64,000 bases of DNA from CAZAQV01 sp964487255 (lineage in GTDB: Bacteria > Myxococcota_A > Polyangia > Polyangiales > CAZAQV01), in NCBI GenBank assembly GCA_964487255.1, contig CAZAQV010000023.1:1-64000 (forward strand), given 5' to 3'. Position 1 is the stretch's first letter; each line of letters starts with the position of its first letter. This document shows, in pieces, positions 18,933 to 26,937 of the stretch. Position numbers and translations under genes: made by a program. Under the pieces are notes generated by a model, which saw only the letters and a program-made list of their open reading frames with translations, did not search any database and was not told the origin of the DNA.

Positions 18933-20015
18933 TCAGTTGATCGCGGTCCCGTCCAGATACATGTTCCCGGTCCACGTTCGGTCGGGTAGTGAGCGGTCGA
19001 AAGACGCTAGAGGCCCGTACTGGTGCGCGCGTGTGAAAAGGTTATCGACGAACGACGCGCTCGTCTGCGAGCCGTACGTTTTGTTATCCCCGCCAATGAT
19101 CGAGTAAGTCCCACCATCGAAGAGGTTCTGCCGAGCTTCGAATGCGGTGATCGCGGATGCATCCGGGTACAAGGACAGTGCTGAAGACGTCGATCCCTCG
19201 ATCCAGCATCGCGTCAGCGACTTTCCGTGTCCGCCTCGGAACGAGGTTCCGGTGTTGTGGCTACCGGCATGGACCCGAATGTTCTCGACCATCGATAGGT
19301 CCACGCTATCGCTGCCGTGGTGTGAGAGGCGGAAACCATTGCCGAATCCGTTGATGTAGACGCGCGTAGCGCGCACGCCCTCTTGGAGGTAGGTGCCGCC
19401 AACGGCTTGCTGATACTTGGCAGCACCACCCCTGCCGATCAGCGATACGTTCTCGAGAGTGAGGGAGCTGACCTCGCTGCCAAAGGGAATATTGATTGCG
19501 ATCGTACCGCCATCGTTGACGACCATGACATTGCGAATCGTGACGTTCTCATGCACGACGACGATTGACCCGGTGACAAGAAGGCCCTCGATAACCTGGC
19601 CGTCGCGGCTGGTCTTGATGCTGCCCGATGCCGTGAGGTCAGCCTCGGTCATCCCAGCGGCCGCGATGCCCGTGTTGGTTCGATACCAAGACTGGATCGT
19701 GGCATAGTCGCGTGTGGACCAGGCCTCCGACCACGAACTTGGGGTGGTAGCATCTGGATCCGAGCCGCCATCCACGGTGGTAAGTATCACTCCGCTGTCG
19801 GCGTCGGGCTGCGACGAAACATCGGCCATGGCATCGGGCTGCGACGAAACATCGGCCATGGCATCGGGTTCAGCCGTGGAGGTTGCATCCCCGGTTCCAG
19901 CCTCCATCTTGGGTGCCGCGTCGACGCAGCCAGTTAGCCAGAACAGGCTCGCAACCACAACGTGTGAAATTGCTGGATTGGATTTTCTCAACACCATGGC
20001 ACTAGGGTCCAGCAA
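18933..20015 (-). CDS. lipoprotein with a beta-helix domain
   Basis: A 360-residue lipoprotein: lipobox WLTGC near residue 30, then an Asp-rich linker that contains a 10-residue tandem duplication (PDAMADVSSQ twice, coded by a 30-bp direct repeat near 19800-19860). Residues 130-350 show beta-helix rungs (VTIRNVMVVNDG, LTLENVSLIGRG, STSSALSLYPD, ARQNLFDGGTYSI). It resembles the helix half of the protein at 7820-9919 but lacks the FG-GAP repeats. Probably a surface polysaccharide-binding or lyase-like protein; the catalytic residues are not identified. It stands alone, ending close to the divergent GST region. Confidence 0.7.
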   Translation of the reverse strand: MLDPSAMVLRKSNPAISHVVVASLFWLTGCVDAAPKMEAGTGDATSTAEPDAMADVSSQPDAMADVSSQPDADSGVILTTVDGGSDPDATTPSSWSEAWSTRDYATIQSWYRTNTGIAAAGMTEADLTASGSIKTSRDGQVIEGLLVTGSIVVVHENVTIRNVMVVNDGGTIAINIPFGSEVSSLTLENVSLIGRGGAAKYQQAVGGTYLQEGVRATRVYINGFGNGFRLSHHGSDSVDLSMVENIRVHAGSHNTGTSFRGGHGKSLTRCWIEGSTSSALSLYPDASAITAFEARQNLFDGGTYSIIGGDNKTYGSQTSASFVDNLFTRAHQYGPLASFDRSLPDRTWTGNMYLDGTAIN

Positions 20016-20156
20016 CCTTCATGCCAGTCGAATAGTCCAGTGTTATCGGGTTATTGTTCTAAATGATCGAGTCGAGGTGGAACCTCGTCCGTTCTGAAAG
20101 CCCCCCAATTGTAAACTGTTTTGGACAAGGGTTAGCAGACGCTTGCGGCACGGCCG

Positions 20157-20504
20157 GTGGCGCAGCAATCAGTCCAAAGAATACGTGTTGAACACGCTCA
20201 GGCGCTTGCTCGGCGAGGCCAAACGACAAGACCTGACGAGGTGTGCTCTAGCCAAAAAGGGGCGCGCTTTGGAGCCGAGCACACGCCACATCCGGTGCAA
20301 TGGCTCAGCGACAACGGCCCGCAATACACAGCCAATGCGACCAGAGCGTTCGGCACGCGCCACGGGCTCATCGTTTGCAGTTTCGACGCAGCCTCCGTCA
20401 TTGCCGAGCTGCCAGAGTGGTTCCAAGACTACAACGAGACTCACCCACACAAAGGCCTCAAGATGCTGTCGCCACGGCAGTTTCGAAAGGCAAATCTAAC
20501 TTGA
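20157..20504 (+). pseudogene. IS3-family transposase (orfB) relic
   Basis: The reading frame keeps WLSDNGPQYTANATRAFGTR, the DDE-domain DNG(S/P)xxT core of IS3-type OrfB, and the C-terminal FQDYNETHPHKGLKMLSP box. The segment that normally joins them (with the catalytic Glu region) is missing: the text jumps from LIVCSF straight to AELPEWFQDYNE. The N-terminal third is also gone. No terminal inverted repeats were found. A dead fragment that marks the left edge of the scarred zone at 20-25 kb. Confidence 0.8.
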
Positions 20505-20537
20505 TTTTGCTGTCCGGTTTGACGGGGCAACTCCACT

Positions 20538-20625
20538 GTGGCCGCCGGTGATAGCGTGGCTGAGGTTGCCGAGAGCTATCGTGTGAGCGAAGCCCAGGTA
20601 CGGTCCGCACTCATGTATGCCGCCG
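20538..20625 (+). pseudogene. fragment of a DUF433 antitoxin gene
   Basis: These 88 bases match 23809-23885, inside the intact DUF433 gene at 23694, with only a few changes (AAGDSVAEVAESYRVSEAQV, then RSALMYAA). The start, the N-terminus and the partner toxin are missing. It abuts the IS3 relic, so it probably arose by duplication or recombination with the 23.7-kb copy. Confidence 0.85.
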
Positions 20626-20909
20626 CCCAAGCGAGTGTAACTTAGTTTCCTTGATTCGGTTGCCCAAATCAAAGTCGTGATCTTTGTGTGATACAAGCGA
20701 CTGAGCGGGGTTCCTTTTCCGGGTGACTACACCGGCCAAGATGAAGATAGCGCAGTGGTGGTAATGCGCTCCCTGATGCTTGGCTGGGCGATCATTGCTT
20801 ACGTTTCCTCTTTGGCGTTCAAAGGGGTTGCTCATTCGATTCAGAGAACTTGAATCACTCATCGAACGGCCCCAAAGCGGCGAGCGTGCGGCTCCATGCT
20901 ATACTCATG

Positions 20910-21143
20910 GGGGTGGGAAGCTTTGATCGCATAACCTTTGACCCGAGTGTGATGGGCGCAAAGCCTTGCATCCGCGGGATGCGCGTCACGGTGGGTACGA
21001 TCGTAGGGCTTGTCGCTTCGGGTCAGAGTTTTGACGACATCGTCGCCTCGCATCCGTATGTCGAGCACGAAGACATCCGACAGGCGCTGTCGTATGCCGC
21101 ATGGCGAAGCCAAGAGGTCGACGTGCCGCTCGCTTCCGAGTAA
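20910..21143 (+). CDS. DUF433 antitoxin-like protein
   Basis: A small protein (77 residues from ATG 20910; the frame opens at TTG 20850). It has the DUF433 core: ITFDPSVMGAKPCIRGMRVT, then GLVASGQSFDDIVASHPYV and a terminal helix EDIRQALSYAA. DUF433 proteins are the DNA-binding antitoxin partners of DUF5615 PIN-like toxins. The partner gene follows 12 bases downstream but is frameshifted, so this antitoxin may be an orphan. A near-identical, decayed copy lies at 52384-52830 on the other strand. Confidence 0.8.
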   Translation, partial: GVGSFDRITFDPSVMGAKPCIRGMRVTVGTIVGLVASGQSFDDIVASHPYVEHEDIRQALSYAAWRSQEVDVPLASE

Positions 21144-21155
21144 CACGGAACCCGC

Positions 21156-21514
21156 GTGAAGATTGTCGTCGACGTGAACCTCTCACCGCGGTGGGCAGCG
21201 TTTCTGTCAGTTGAAGGGCACCATGCGAACCACTGGTCGGTGCATTCAACGCGACCGATGCTGAGATTTTTGCTAGGGCGGCGACGCAAGGTGCCGTCGT
21301 GTTCACCCATGACCTCGACTTCGGCGCGATTCTCGCCGCGACGGGTGCGAAGAAACCAAGTGTGATTCAGCTGCGGGAGCAGGACGTCCGAGTCGCCACT
21401 CACGGCGCGCTCGTACTCAAAGTGCTGGCCCGATACGCCGATGAACTATCCGCCGGTGTCCTCTTGACGATCAACCCCTCACGCCAGCGAATCCGAATGC
21501 TTCCGTTGACGTAG
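21156..21514 (+). pseudogene. DUF5615 (PIN-like) toxin, inactivated by a 7-base deletion
   Basis: The start MKIVVDVNLSPRWAAFL is intact, with the first PIN-type acidic site. The frame then breaks after NHWS and continues in another frame as VGAFNATDAEIFARAATQG, FTHDLDFGAIL and so on to a stop at 21514. The related copy at 52.7 kb keeps TGGTCGCAGGTCGGTGCA at this point, whereas here the text is TGGTCGGTGCA. So seven bases were lost between two GTCG repeats near 21235-21242. All downstream motifs survive, which points to a recent loss. Confidence 0.85.
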
Positions 21515-21578
21515 GCGACCAAGAATGCGGGTTTGACTGGGGTCCGGGATCGTTCAGCAAATCGCTGACGAATCGCTT

Positions 21579-21612
21579 TGTAACTCAGTTGGTAGAGTGT
21601 CAGCTTCCCAAG
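21579..21612 (+). repeat. relic of the 5' half of tRNA-Gly (old attachment site)
   Basis: These 34 bases are identical to 25232-25265 of the tRNA-Gly gene: D arm, anticodon stem and loop up to TTCCCAAG. The match stops exactly at the anticodon-loop core that also bounds the island at 25.3-34 kb. The 5' acceptor strand is degraded. It marks a second recombination event at the same tRNA. Confidence 0.8.
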
Positions 21613-21629
21613 AGTCTAGACCCCTTGAA

Positions 21630-21679
21630 ACGACTGCGAAAAAGGGCAGCAGATCACGGGATCACAACTCCAATGTGTC
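21630..21679 (+). repeat. 50-bp direct repeat, left copy (upstream of sulP)
   Basis: It begins ACGACTGCGAAAAAGGGCAG and matches 23534-23583 with one mismatch. The two copies bracket the SulP gene. A shared GTGTACCAAAC motif follows both, about 50 bases further on here and directly adjacent in the right copy. Confidence 0.85.
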
Positions 21680-21780
21680 CCCAGGTACTGCACGATGACG
21701 TGGCCTGCTGCCCGCGATTGCAAAAAAACCGTGTACCAAACTGTGTACACTACCCCGGTGATCTCACGTGGCAGTTTCGC

Positions 21781-23514
21781 GTGAGAACCACCGCAAAGTG
21801 CGTGAAGGACCCCTTGAAGTCTGAACTTACACCGAAGCTGGCGACGCTGCTCAGACAGGGGATAACCCGAAAGACGGTGATCCAAGATTGTCTTGCTGGC
21901 ATTGTCGTTGGAATCGTCGCGATACCCCTGTGCATCGCATTTGCAATCGCTTCAGGCGTATCTCCAGATAAAGGTCTGATGACCGGTCTTGTGGCGGGAT
22001 TGCTCATCTCGCTCTTGGGGGGAAGTCGCGTTCAGATAGGTGGACCTACGGGGGCATTTGTCGTCATCGTTTACCAGATTGTGAGTGAGCACGGTGTTGA
22101 GGGGCTTACGGTTGCAACGTTGATAGCAGGTGGGTTGCTGATTCTGATGGGGATGATGCGCTTCGGAAAGCTTCTGACATTCTTTCCCCACACGCTTGTC
22201 ACCGGGTTCACCGTGGGGATCGCAGTGGTGATATTCACGTCACAGATCAAGGAGCTGCTTGGACTCGACATGGGCGACGTCCCACCACGTTTCCTCGATA
22301 GCTGGTGGGCGTATCTACATCACTTCGATTCGGTCGACCCCACTGCAGCAGCGGTCGGGATTGGCTCGGCGGCGTTCGCATTTGTCTTCTCAAAGCTTAC
22401 CAAGGCTGTACCAGGTGCCGTGGTCGTGGTGGTGACGGTCACAGCGATTCAGGTTCTATTCGACCTACCGATCGCAACGATAGGCAGTCGCTTTGGTCAT
22501 ATCCAGTTCGGGGTTCCAGAGATTCATGTAGGTTACATTGGCTTCGACACAGTACGTGCAGTGATGCCTGCAGCGATTGCAATTGCGCTCCTTGGCGGCA
22601 TTGAGTCGCTGCTGTCCGCGGTTGTGGCGGACGGTATGATCGGTGCTCGGCATCGGCCGAACATGGAGTTGATTGCACAAGGCATCGCCAATCTCGGTTC
22701 CGCGCTCTTGGGCGGCATTCCCGCAACGGGAGCAATCGCGCGCACGGCGACCAACGTTAACAATGGGGGACGCACGCCGATCGCCGGAATTGTGCACGCC
22801 TTGACGCTGGGATGCGTCATGTTCTTGGCAGGTGGCTGGGTTGAGCAGATACCGATGGCTTGTTTGGCTGGTATCTTGGTCGTTGTCGCATACCACATGA
22901 GTGACGCTCGCGCGGTGCGAGCGATTTTCAGAACAAATCGGTATGAGACCGCAGTCTTTGCTACGACCTTTGGTCTGACGGTTGTTTTCGACCTCGTGTT
23001 GGCCATTCAAGTTGGCATGGTATTGGCCGCGTTCCTCTTCGTGAAGCGGATGGCCGACTCCACAACGTTTGTCGAGTCGCTTCTTGAGCTGCCTGAAGAC
23101 GAGGAGACCGACTCCTTTTCTGATGAACTCAGGAAGACCTCAAACAAAGTGTTGGTGTACGAAGTGCAAGGGCCGCTCTTTTTTGGTGCAGCGCAGAAGT
23201 TCTTCGACACGCTCGAAACCATTTCTGACCGGCGTTGCCATGTTCTGATCCTGCGACTCCGAAATGTCCCGCTCATCGACGCCACAGGCATTCATCGTCT
23301 CGGAGAAGTCGTAGACAGGATGCACAAAAAGAGCATCGAAGTCGTTGCATGCGAGGGTAACGCACCCGTGGTTGAACAGCTCATTGCCTCTCAAGTTCTG
23401 CAAGACGGGCGAATCGTTGCCTCGATGGACGACGCACTTCAACTCAGCGCGTTGATCGAACGAGATCTCAGCAGACAGGCTTCCTTGAGCGCGAACGAAC
23501 GAACTCCCGTCTAA
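21781..23514 (+). CDS. SulP-family anion transporter with STAS domain
   Basis: About 577 residues if begun at GTG 21781. The frame is open back to 21589, but that stretch runs through the tRNA relic and the 50-bp repeat and is unlikely to be coding. The membrane domain has the SulP entry motif (AGIVVGIVAIPLCIAFAIAS) and GLLISLLGGSRVQIGGPTGAF, with about a dozen helices up to residue 430. The cytoplasmic STAS domain follows (VLVYEVQGPLFFGAAQKF, ILRLRNVPLIDATGIHRL). It would carry sulfate, bicarbonate or a similar anion across the inner membrane. The 50-bp repeats on both sides suggest it came in as a cassette. Confidence 0.88.
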   Translation: MRTTAKCVKDPLKSELTPKLATLLRQGITRKTVIQDCLAGIVVGIVAIPLCIAFAIASGVSPDKGLMTGLVAGLLISLLGGSRVQIGGPTGAFVVIVYQIVSEHGVEGLTVATLIAGGLLILMGMMRFGKLLTFFPHTLVTGFTVGIAVVIFTSQIKELLGLDMGDVPPRFLDSWWAYLHHFDSVDPTAAAVGIGSAAFAFVFSKLTKAVPGAVVVVVTVTAIQVLFDLPIATIGSRFGHIQFGVPEIHVGYIGFDTVRAVMPAAIAIALLGGIESLLSAVVADGMIGARHRPNMELIAQGIANLGSALLGGIPATGAIARTATNVNNGGRTPIAGIVHALTLGCVMFLAGGWVEQIPMACLAGILVVVAYHMSDARAVRAIFRTNRYETAVFATTFGLTVVFDLVLAIQVGMVLAAFLFVKRMADSTTFVESLLELPEDEETDSFSDELRKTSNKVLVYEVQGPLFFGAAQKFFDTLETISDRRCHVLILRLRNVPLIDATGIHRLGEVVDRMHKKSIEVVACEGNAPVVEQLIASQVLQDGRIVASMDDALQLSALIERDLSRQASLSANERTPV

Positions 23515-23533
23515 GCCATTTGAGCCGCTTGGT

Positions 23534-23583
23534 ACGACTGCGAAAAAGGGCAGCAGATCACGGGATCACAACTCTAATGTGTC
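23534..23583 (+). repeat. 50-bp direct repeat, right copy (downstream of sulP)
   Basis: It matches 21630-21679 with one C/T difference. The following bases GTGTACCAAACCGTGTACG correspond to 21732-21750 near the left copy, so the right copy has lost an internal piece of about 50 bases. Confidence 0.85.
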
Positions 23584-23693
23584 GTGTACCAAACCGTGTA
23601 CGGATTTAGCGGATGGATGCAGCGGTTCGCGGGGCGATTGTGGTGTGGGCTTGCCTTATGGCTGAGCAACGCGAACTACGCTACAATTGACAG

Positions 23694-23927
23694 ATGGACA
23701 CCGCAGAGCGCAATACGATTGAGAGCGACATTGCCGTTCAGGGTGGCGCTGCTGTGGTCGCTGGAACCCGCGTTCCGGTCGCTGTACTTGTTGAGGCCGT
23801 GGCCGCCGGTGATAGCGTGGCTGAGGTTGCCGAGAGCTACCGTGTGAGCGAAGCCCAAGTACGGTCCGCGCTCATGTATGCCGCCGGGGTCGTCAAGAGC
23901 GAGCGGAACATTGCGCTTTCTGCTTGA
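23694..23927 (+). CDS. DUF433 antitoxin
   Basis: A 77-residue protein: ERNTIESDIAVQGGAAVVAG, TRVPVAVLVEAVAAGDSVAEV and YRVSEAQVRSALMYAA make up the usual DUF433 fold with a C-terminal HTH-like helix pair. It overlaps the DUF5615 toxin start by 17 bases, the normal antitoxin-first arrangement. It should bind the toxin and repress the shared promoter. A fragment of the same gene is at 20538-20625. Confidence 0.85.
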   Translation: MDTAERNTIESDIAVQGGAAVVAGTRVPVAVLVEAVAAGDSVAEVAESYRVSEAQVRSALMYAAGVVKSERNIALSA

Positions 23928-24279
23928 TGAGAATCTGCCTTACGCGCTCGCGCTAAAACTTGCCGACCAGGGACACGACGTCCTGGACATCGCCGCGTCT
24001 GTACATCGCGGAAAGACCGACACCGAGTTGTGGGACATCGCTATCGCCGAGAGACGTGTGGTCGTGACCCGTGATTTAGATTTCCCGCTGCAGAATATGA
24101 AAAGCTATCCACCTGGGTTGATCATCATACGGCCGATGCAGGCTGCGAGAGCATCCGAAATCACAGGGCTCTTCGATAGCGCATTCGCGCTTCTTGATGA
24201 AGAAGCCATCCTTGGCAAGATCACCGTGATCCAGCCAGGTCGAATACGACAGCGTGACATCGCCAAAACATCGAGATGA
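23911..24279 (+). CDS. DUF5615 PIN-like toxin
   Basis: 122 residues from a TTG start at 23911 (LRFLLDENLPYALALKL). It has the PIN-like acidic sites: DEN near residue 6, TDTELWDIAI near 45 and TRDLDFP near 65. DUF5615 proteins are putative RNases paired with DUF433 antitoxins. The frame also opens upstream at 23878, but those codons overlap the antitoxin end. This is the only complete pair of the three copies in the window. Confidence 0.85.
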   Translation: MRFLLDENLPYALALKLADQGHDVLDIAASVHRGKTDTELWDIAIAERRVVVTRDLDFPLQNMKSYPPGLIIIRPMQAARASEITGLFDSAFALLDEEAILGKITVIQPGRIRQRDIAKTSR

Positions 24280-24398
24280 TGTCCGCTGGATTTAACCGCG
24301 TGCGAGTGCGTTGAAGACGTCAGGAGATGCGCGTAGCGGTAGGTAGCTGAGCGCAAGCTTGGTTTTCCGTGCCGTGACCCCCGGTGAAATCGAATCCG

Positions 24399-25118
24399 CT
24401 AAGTAGATCGCAGTACGGAGGGCTGGTCGTGCCATATGATGTGGCCTTCGCCTGAATCCAATAGTCTCTCCGCAAGGTCTACCCCACCTTGGTTTCCGAG
24501 GCCGACTGCGTGTTCGTACTCGTCGCGATGCAGCGGCTTGACCGTGAAGACACCGATCGCACCATGCTCGTAGCTGGTTCCTGCGTCTTGATAGAAATCA
24601 TGTAAGAACAATTGTTGGTCTAAATTGCGGCCTCGGATCGGGATACCAATCAGTGCGCCGATGGTCGTATCGCGATAGCCAAGTCTTTCTGACAGCGGAG
24701 GTGGTACGTTGGCCGGGACCGTGATGGCGTGGAACTGCTGTAACCGCCCCCGAAGGTCGAACCATTCCGGTACCATCCAGTCAGCCAACGCGTATAAGAG
24801 CTTCACATAAACGCTTCGTGCAAGCGCCTCCGAATTGACGGCCTCGGGATCCGTGTTGAGTACTTCGACGCACAGTTCGTAATCAAGCGGGGTCGGGGGA
24901 GGCTTTGGGTGGAGATTTGAATCGTACGGATCCGATAGTCCATCGGTTATCAGCAAGGACGTCTTCTCACACGACACAATACGAATCCGTCCCAACGGTG
25001 ACGCCGGCCAAGGTCCAGGAATAGGCGCCAACCGCGAGGCCACTTCCGGCTGAAGGTTGCCTAGTCTTCCGAAGACATCAGTGCGTCGCTTCTCCAAGAC
25101 CTCAACGAACTCGCTCAT
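24399..25118 (-). CDS. suppressor-of-fused-like protein of unknown role
   Basis: A 239-residue cytoplasmic protein without a signal or membrane segment. The middle (SLLITDGLSDPYD ... LDYELCVEV) and the later GALIGIPIRGRNLDQQ resemble the SUFU-like (suppressor of fused) fold, which in bacteria often occurs in immunity proteins or next to mobile elements. That assignment is tentative. It lies directly before tRNA-Gly, between the tRNA relic at 21.6 kb and the intact tRNA, so it may be cargo of an older insertion. Confidence 0.55.
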   Translation of the reverse strand: MSEFVEVLEKRRTDVFGRLGNLQPEVASRLAPIPGPWPASPLGRIRIVSCEKTSLLITDGLSDPYDSNLHPKPPPTPLDYELCVEVLNTDPEAVNSEALARSVYVKLLYALADWMVPEWFDLRGRLQQFHAITVPANVPPPLSERLGYRDTTIGALIGIPIRGRNLDQQLFLHDFYQDAGTSYEHGAIGVFTVKPLHRDEYEHAVGLGNQGGVDLAERLLDSGEGHIIWHDQPSVLRST

Positions 25119-25226
25119 GGTTACGGTTCCTTACCACAGGCACTGGGGACGGAGAAAAGTGAATCGGGAAGAGCGATCCCCACTTGACCGCAAATCCCTA
25201 TAAACGTAGACCATCCCTACACCTAA

Positions 25227-25299
25227 GCGGGTGTAACTCAGTTGGTAGAGTGTCAGCTTCCCAAGCTGAATGTCGACGGTTCGAGCCCGTTCACCCGCT
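25227..25299 (+). tRNA. tRNA-Gly(CCC)
   Basis: A full cloverleaf: acceptor GCGGGTG pairs with CACCCGC, the D arm holds CTCAGTTGGTAGAG, and the anticodon stem TCAGC/GCTGA surrounds the loop TTCCCAA with anticodon CCC. The T arm has the GGTTCGAGCCC type loop. CCA is not encoded. The 3' part is the integration site of the element that follows: the anticodon loop onward is repeated at 33933-33975. Confidence 0.95.
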
Positions 25300-25300
25300 C
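25258..25300 (+). repeat. attL-type repeat within tRNA-Gly
   Basis: 43 bases, from TTCCCAAG in the anticodon loop to the end of the tRNA, identical to 33933-33975. This is the usual footprint of a tyrosine integrase that targets a tRNA gene and restores its 3' end. Confidence 0.92.
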
Positions 25301-26583
25301 TGGCCTTTCACACTTTCTGGCAAGTGCGAAGGGCCTTTTGCGTTGTTGGGCTTTTGGGTGTCGGTTTGGCCGGTCCCCGGTTGGGTCCCCGGTTTTGCTT
25401 CGGTGCGGCGCACAATGCTCATGACTGAGCGGAGCGCTTGCTGCTTCTCAGCGAGGCTCACGTGCGAGTAGTGCTCGCTCATGTCCTCGGTGGCGTGCCC
25501 GGTGATCGAGCGTTGTACGATGTCGGTGGTTTGCCCGCGCAAGAGGTTGTTGAAGGTATGTCGCAGCCAGTGTGCGGAGACCTTCCGGCCTTCGAGCTTG
25601 CCGTTCTCGTAGCGGGCGATTCCGATTGCTACGGCTGCACGGTGAAGTGCATCGCGGATGCTCGACGGCGTGGTGTAGGTTCCGGCGTTCGACGGAAAGA
25701 CGTAGTCCTTGTCGAAGCCGGGCGCCTGGCTCCGCATGAGCTCCTTGCGATGGGCTTTGAGAACCTTCGCGAGCTCTGGAGCGAGCGCGACTCGCCGACG
25801 AACCCCCGTTTTTGTGTCTCCAACTCGGTTGCGATTGTGTGCCCGCTGGATCGTGATCTCGCCTTGCTCGAAGTCGATGTCCGACCAGTGCAGGGCGCTT
25901 ATCTCACCGAATCGGCCTGCTGTGGTCGCGAGCGTGAGAATCAGCGGATACCATTGCGGTGAACCCTTCTCGACCGCGTCGAGTAGGGCGCCGAGTTCGC
26001 CGGCCGTCAGTGTCTTCTGCGACCCGTCGGGCCGGTGCGGTCGCCTAACTCGTTTGACGTTCTTGGCAGGGTTTGGCATTCCGATGTCCGCGGTTACTTC
26101 CTGGCAGAACGTTTTGAACGCCTGCAATCTGCCGTTGATGGTCTCTGGCGCGTCGGTTTGGGAGTCGCGCCACTTCTCGATGTCGCTCCGGGTGAGCATG
26201 TCCAGGTACACGTCCCCAAAGGCGTCGACGGCGCTCTGGAGGCGATACTCGTACATGTCCCAGGTGCTAGGTTTGACCTCGCTCTTTCTCCCACTGAGCC
26301 ACGAGATCACGCAATCGAGGACGCGTTTTCGCTCCTCGTTTCTGTGGAGACTCTCCTCGGCGGCCTCCCGCCTCACTTCGTGTCGCATGGCGAACGCTTC
26401 GTCCGCGCTCGCCGCCTTGATGACGCGGTCGCGTTCCCGCTGCCGCCCTGTCTTCGGATCCTGGTAGTACACCCGAATCCTGTACTCGCCCGCTTGGCGT
26501 GATTTCCCGCCGCGTCCCCCGCTGGGAGGTCGTAGCTCGATCACGCCCTTGTAGGCCGTCTTCTTGCCGTGTCTTCGACTCAT
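25291..26583 (-). CDS. tyrosine site-specific integrase
   Basis: 430 residues from ATG 26583; earlier Met codons at 26613 and 26625 are possible. The N-terminal arm (KTAYKGVIELRPPSGGRGGK) and core-binding domain (TWDMYEYRLQSAVDAFGDVY) precede a full catalytic domain: Arg in TTAGRFGEISALHW, Lys in DTKTGVRRRV, HWLRH for the His-x-x-Arg pair, GHATEDMSEHY for the late His and the nucleophile Tyr. The 3' end overlaps the last nine bases of tRNA-Gly, so excision would change the C-terminus. It should integrate and excise the element at the anticodon-loop core. Confidence 0.93.
   Translation of the reverse strand: MSRRHGKKTAYKGVIELRPPSGGRGGKSRQAGEYRIRVYYQDPKTGRQRERDRVIKAASADEAFAMRHEVRREAAEESLHRNEERKRVLDCVISWLSGRKSEVKPSTWDMYEYRLQSAVDAFGDVYLDMLTRSDIEKWRDSQTDAPETINGRLQAFKTFCQEVTADIGMPNPAKNVKRVRRPHRPDGSQKTLTAGELGALLDAVEKGSPQWYPLILTLATTAGRFGEISALHWSDIDFEQGEITIQRAHNRNRVGDTKTGVRRRVALAPELAKVLKAHRKELMRSQAPGFDKDYVFPSNAGTYTTPSSIRDALHRAAVAIGIARYENGKLEGRKVSAHWLRHTFNNLLRGQTTDIVQRSITGHATEDMSEHYSHVSLAEKQQALRSVMSIVRRTEAKPGTQPGTGQTDTQKPNNAKGPSHLPESVKGQSG
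25372..25397. repeat. 26-bp motif, left copy (possible integrase arm site)
   Basis: Two tandem 12-base units of type GGTCCCCGGTTK. The same 26 bases occur in the same orientation at 33793-33818, about 115 bases inside the right end. Here they lie within the 3' end of the integrase gene. Confidence 0.6.
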
Positions 26584-26806
26584 TTGCTTCGCTCCTGAGC
26601 CGTTGCACAACATGACCGCCTCCATTGTAGCGCATCGCCCGCGCCTCGAGCATCGCGTCCAGCGTTTCCCGCCGAAACATGGCCTTGTAGCGGCTGCCTC
26701 GGCCGTCCGGCACGAGCTCGCCGCGACGGATACAAGCTCGCACGCCTGAACTGCTCATGCCCAGGTACACCGCGGCCTCTTCGATTGGCAACCAAGCTCC
26801 CTCCAC
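26267..26806 (-). CDS. excisionase-like HTH protein (3' end overlaps the integrase frame)
   Basis: The first 70 residues are a clear MerR/excisionase-type winged HTH: LPIEEAAVYLGMSSSGVRAC, IRRGELVPDGRGSRYKAMF, RRETLDAML. The frame then runs another 110 residues out of frame over the integrase start, with Arg/Gly/Glu-rich sequence that looks like a shadow. Just at the integrase ATG the other frame reads AAATGA, so a single-base slip would give an ordinary ATGA overlap. I suspect either a frameshift or a real long overlap. Probable role: recombination directionality or regulation. Confidence 0.5.
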   Translation of the reverse strand: MEGAWLPIEEAAVYLGMSSSGVRACIRRGELVPDGRGSRYKAMFRRETLDAMLEARAMRYNGGGHVVQRLRSEANESKTRQEDGLQGRDRATTSQRGTRREITPSGRVQDSGVLPGSEDRAAAGTRPRHQGGERGRSVRHATRSEAGGRRGESPQKRGAKTRPRLRDLVAQWEKERGQT

Positions 26807-26937
26807 GGCTCACCACCCGCCCACCTGGATACACCTCAAGCATATAAGGGCCGTCCTCGTTCGCTCGATCGGTTGCATCTGGCAGCGCGTGCTTTTTGCG
26901 TGACACTCTGGTCGGACGCGGCCCGCTCTAGCCAGAA

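Noticed and set aside
21589..21780. Extended N-terminus of the SulP protein
   Set aside because: It would translate the tRNA relic and the 50-bp repeat; the family start fits a GTG near 21781.
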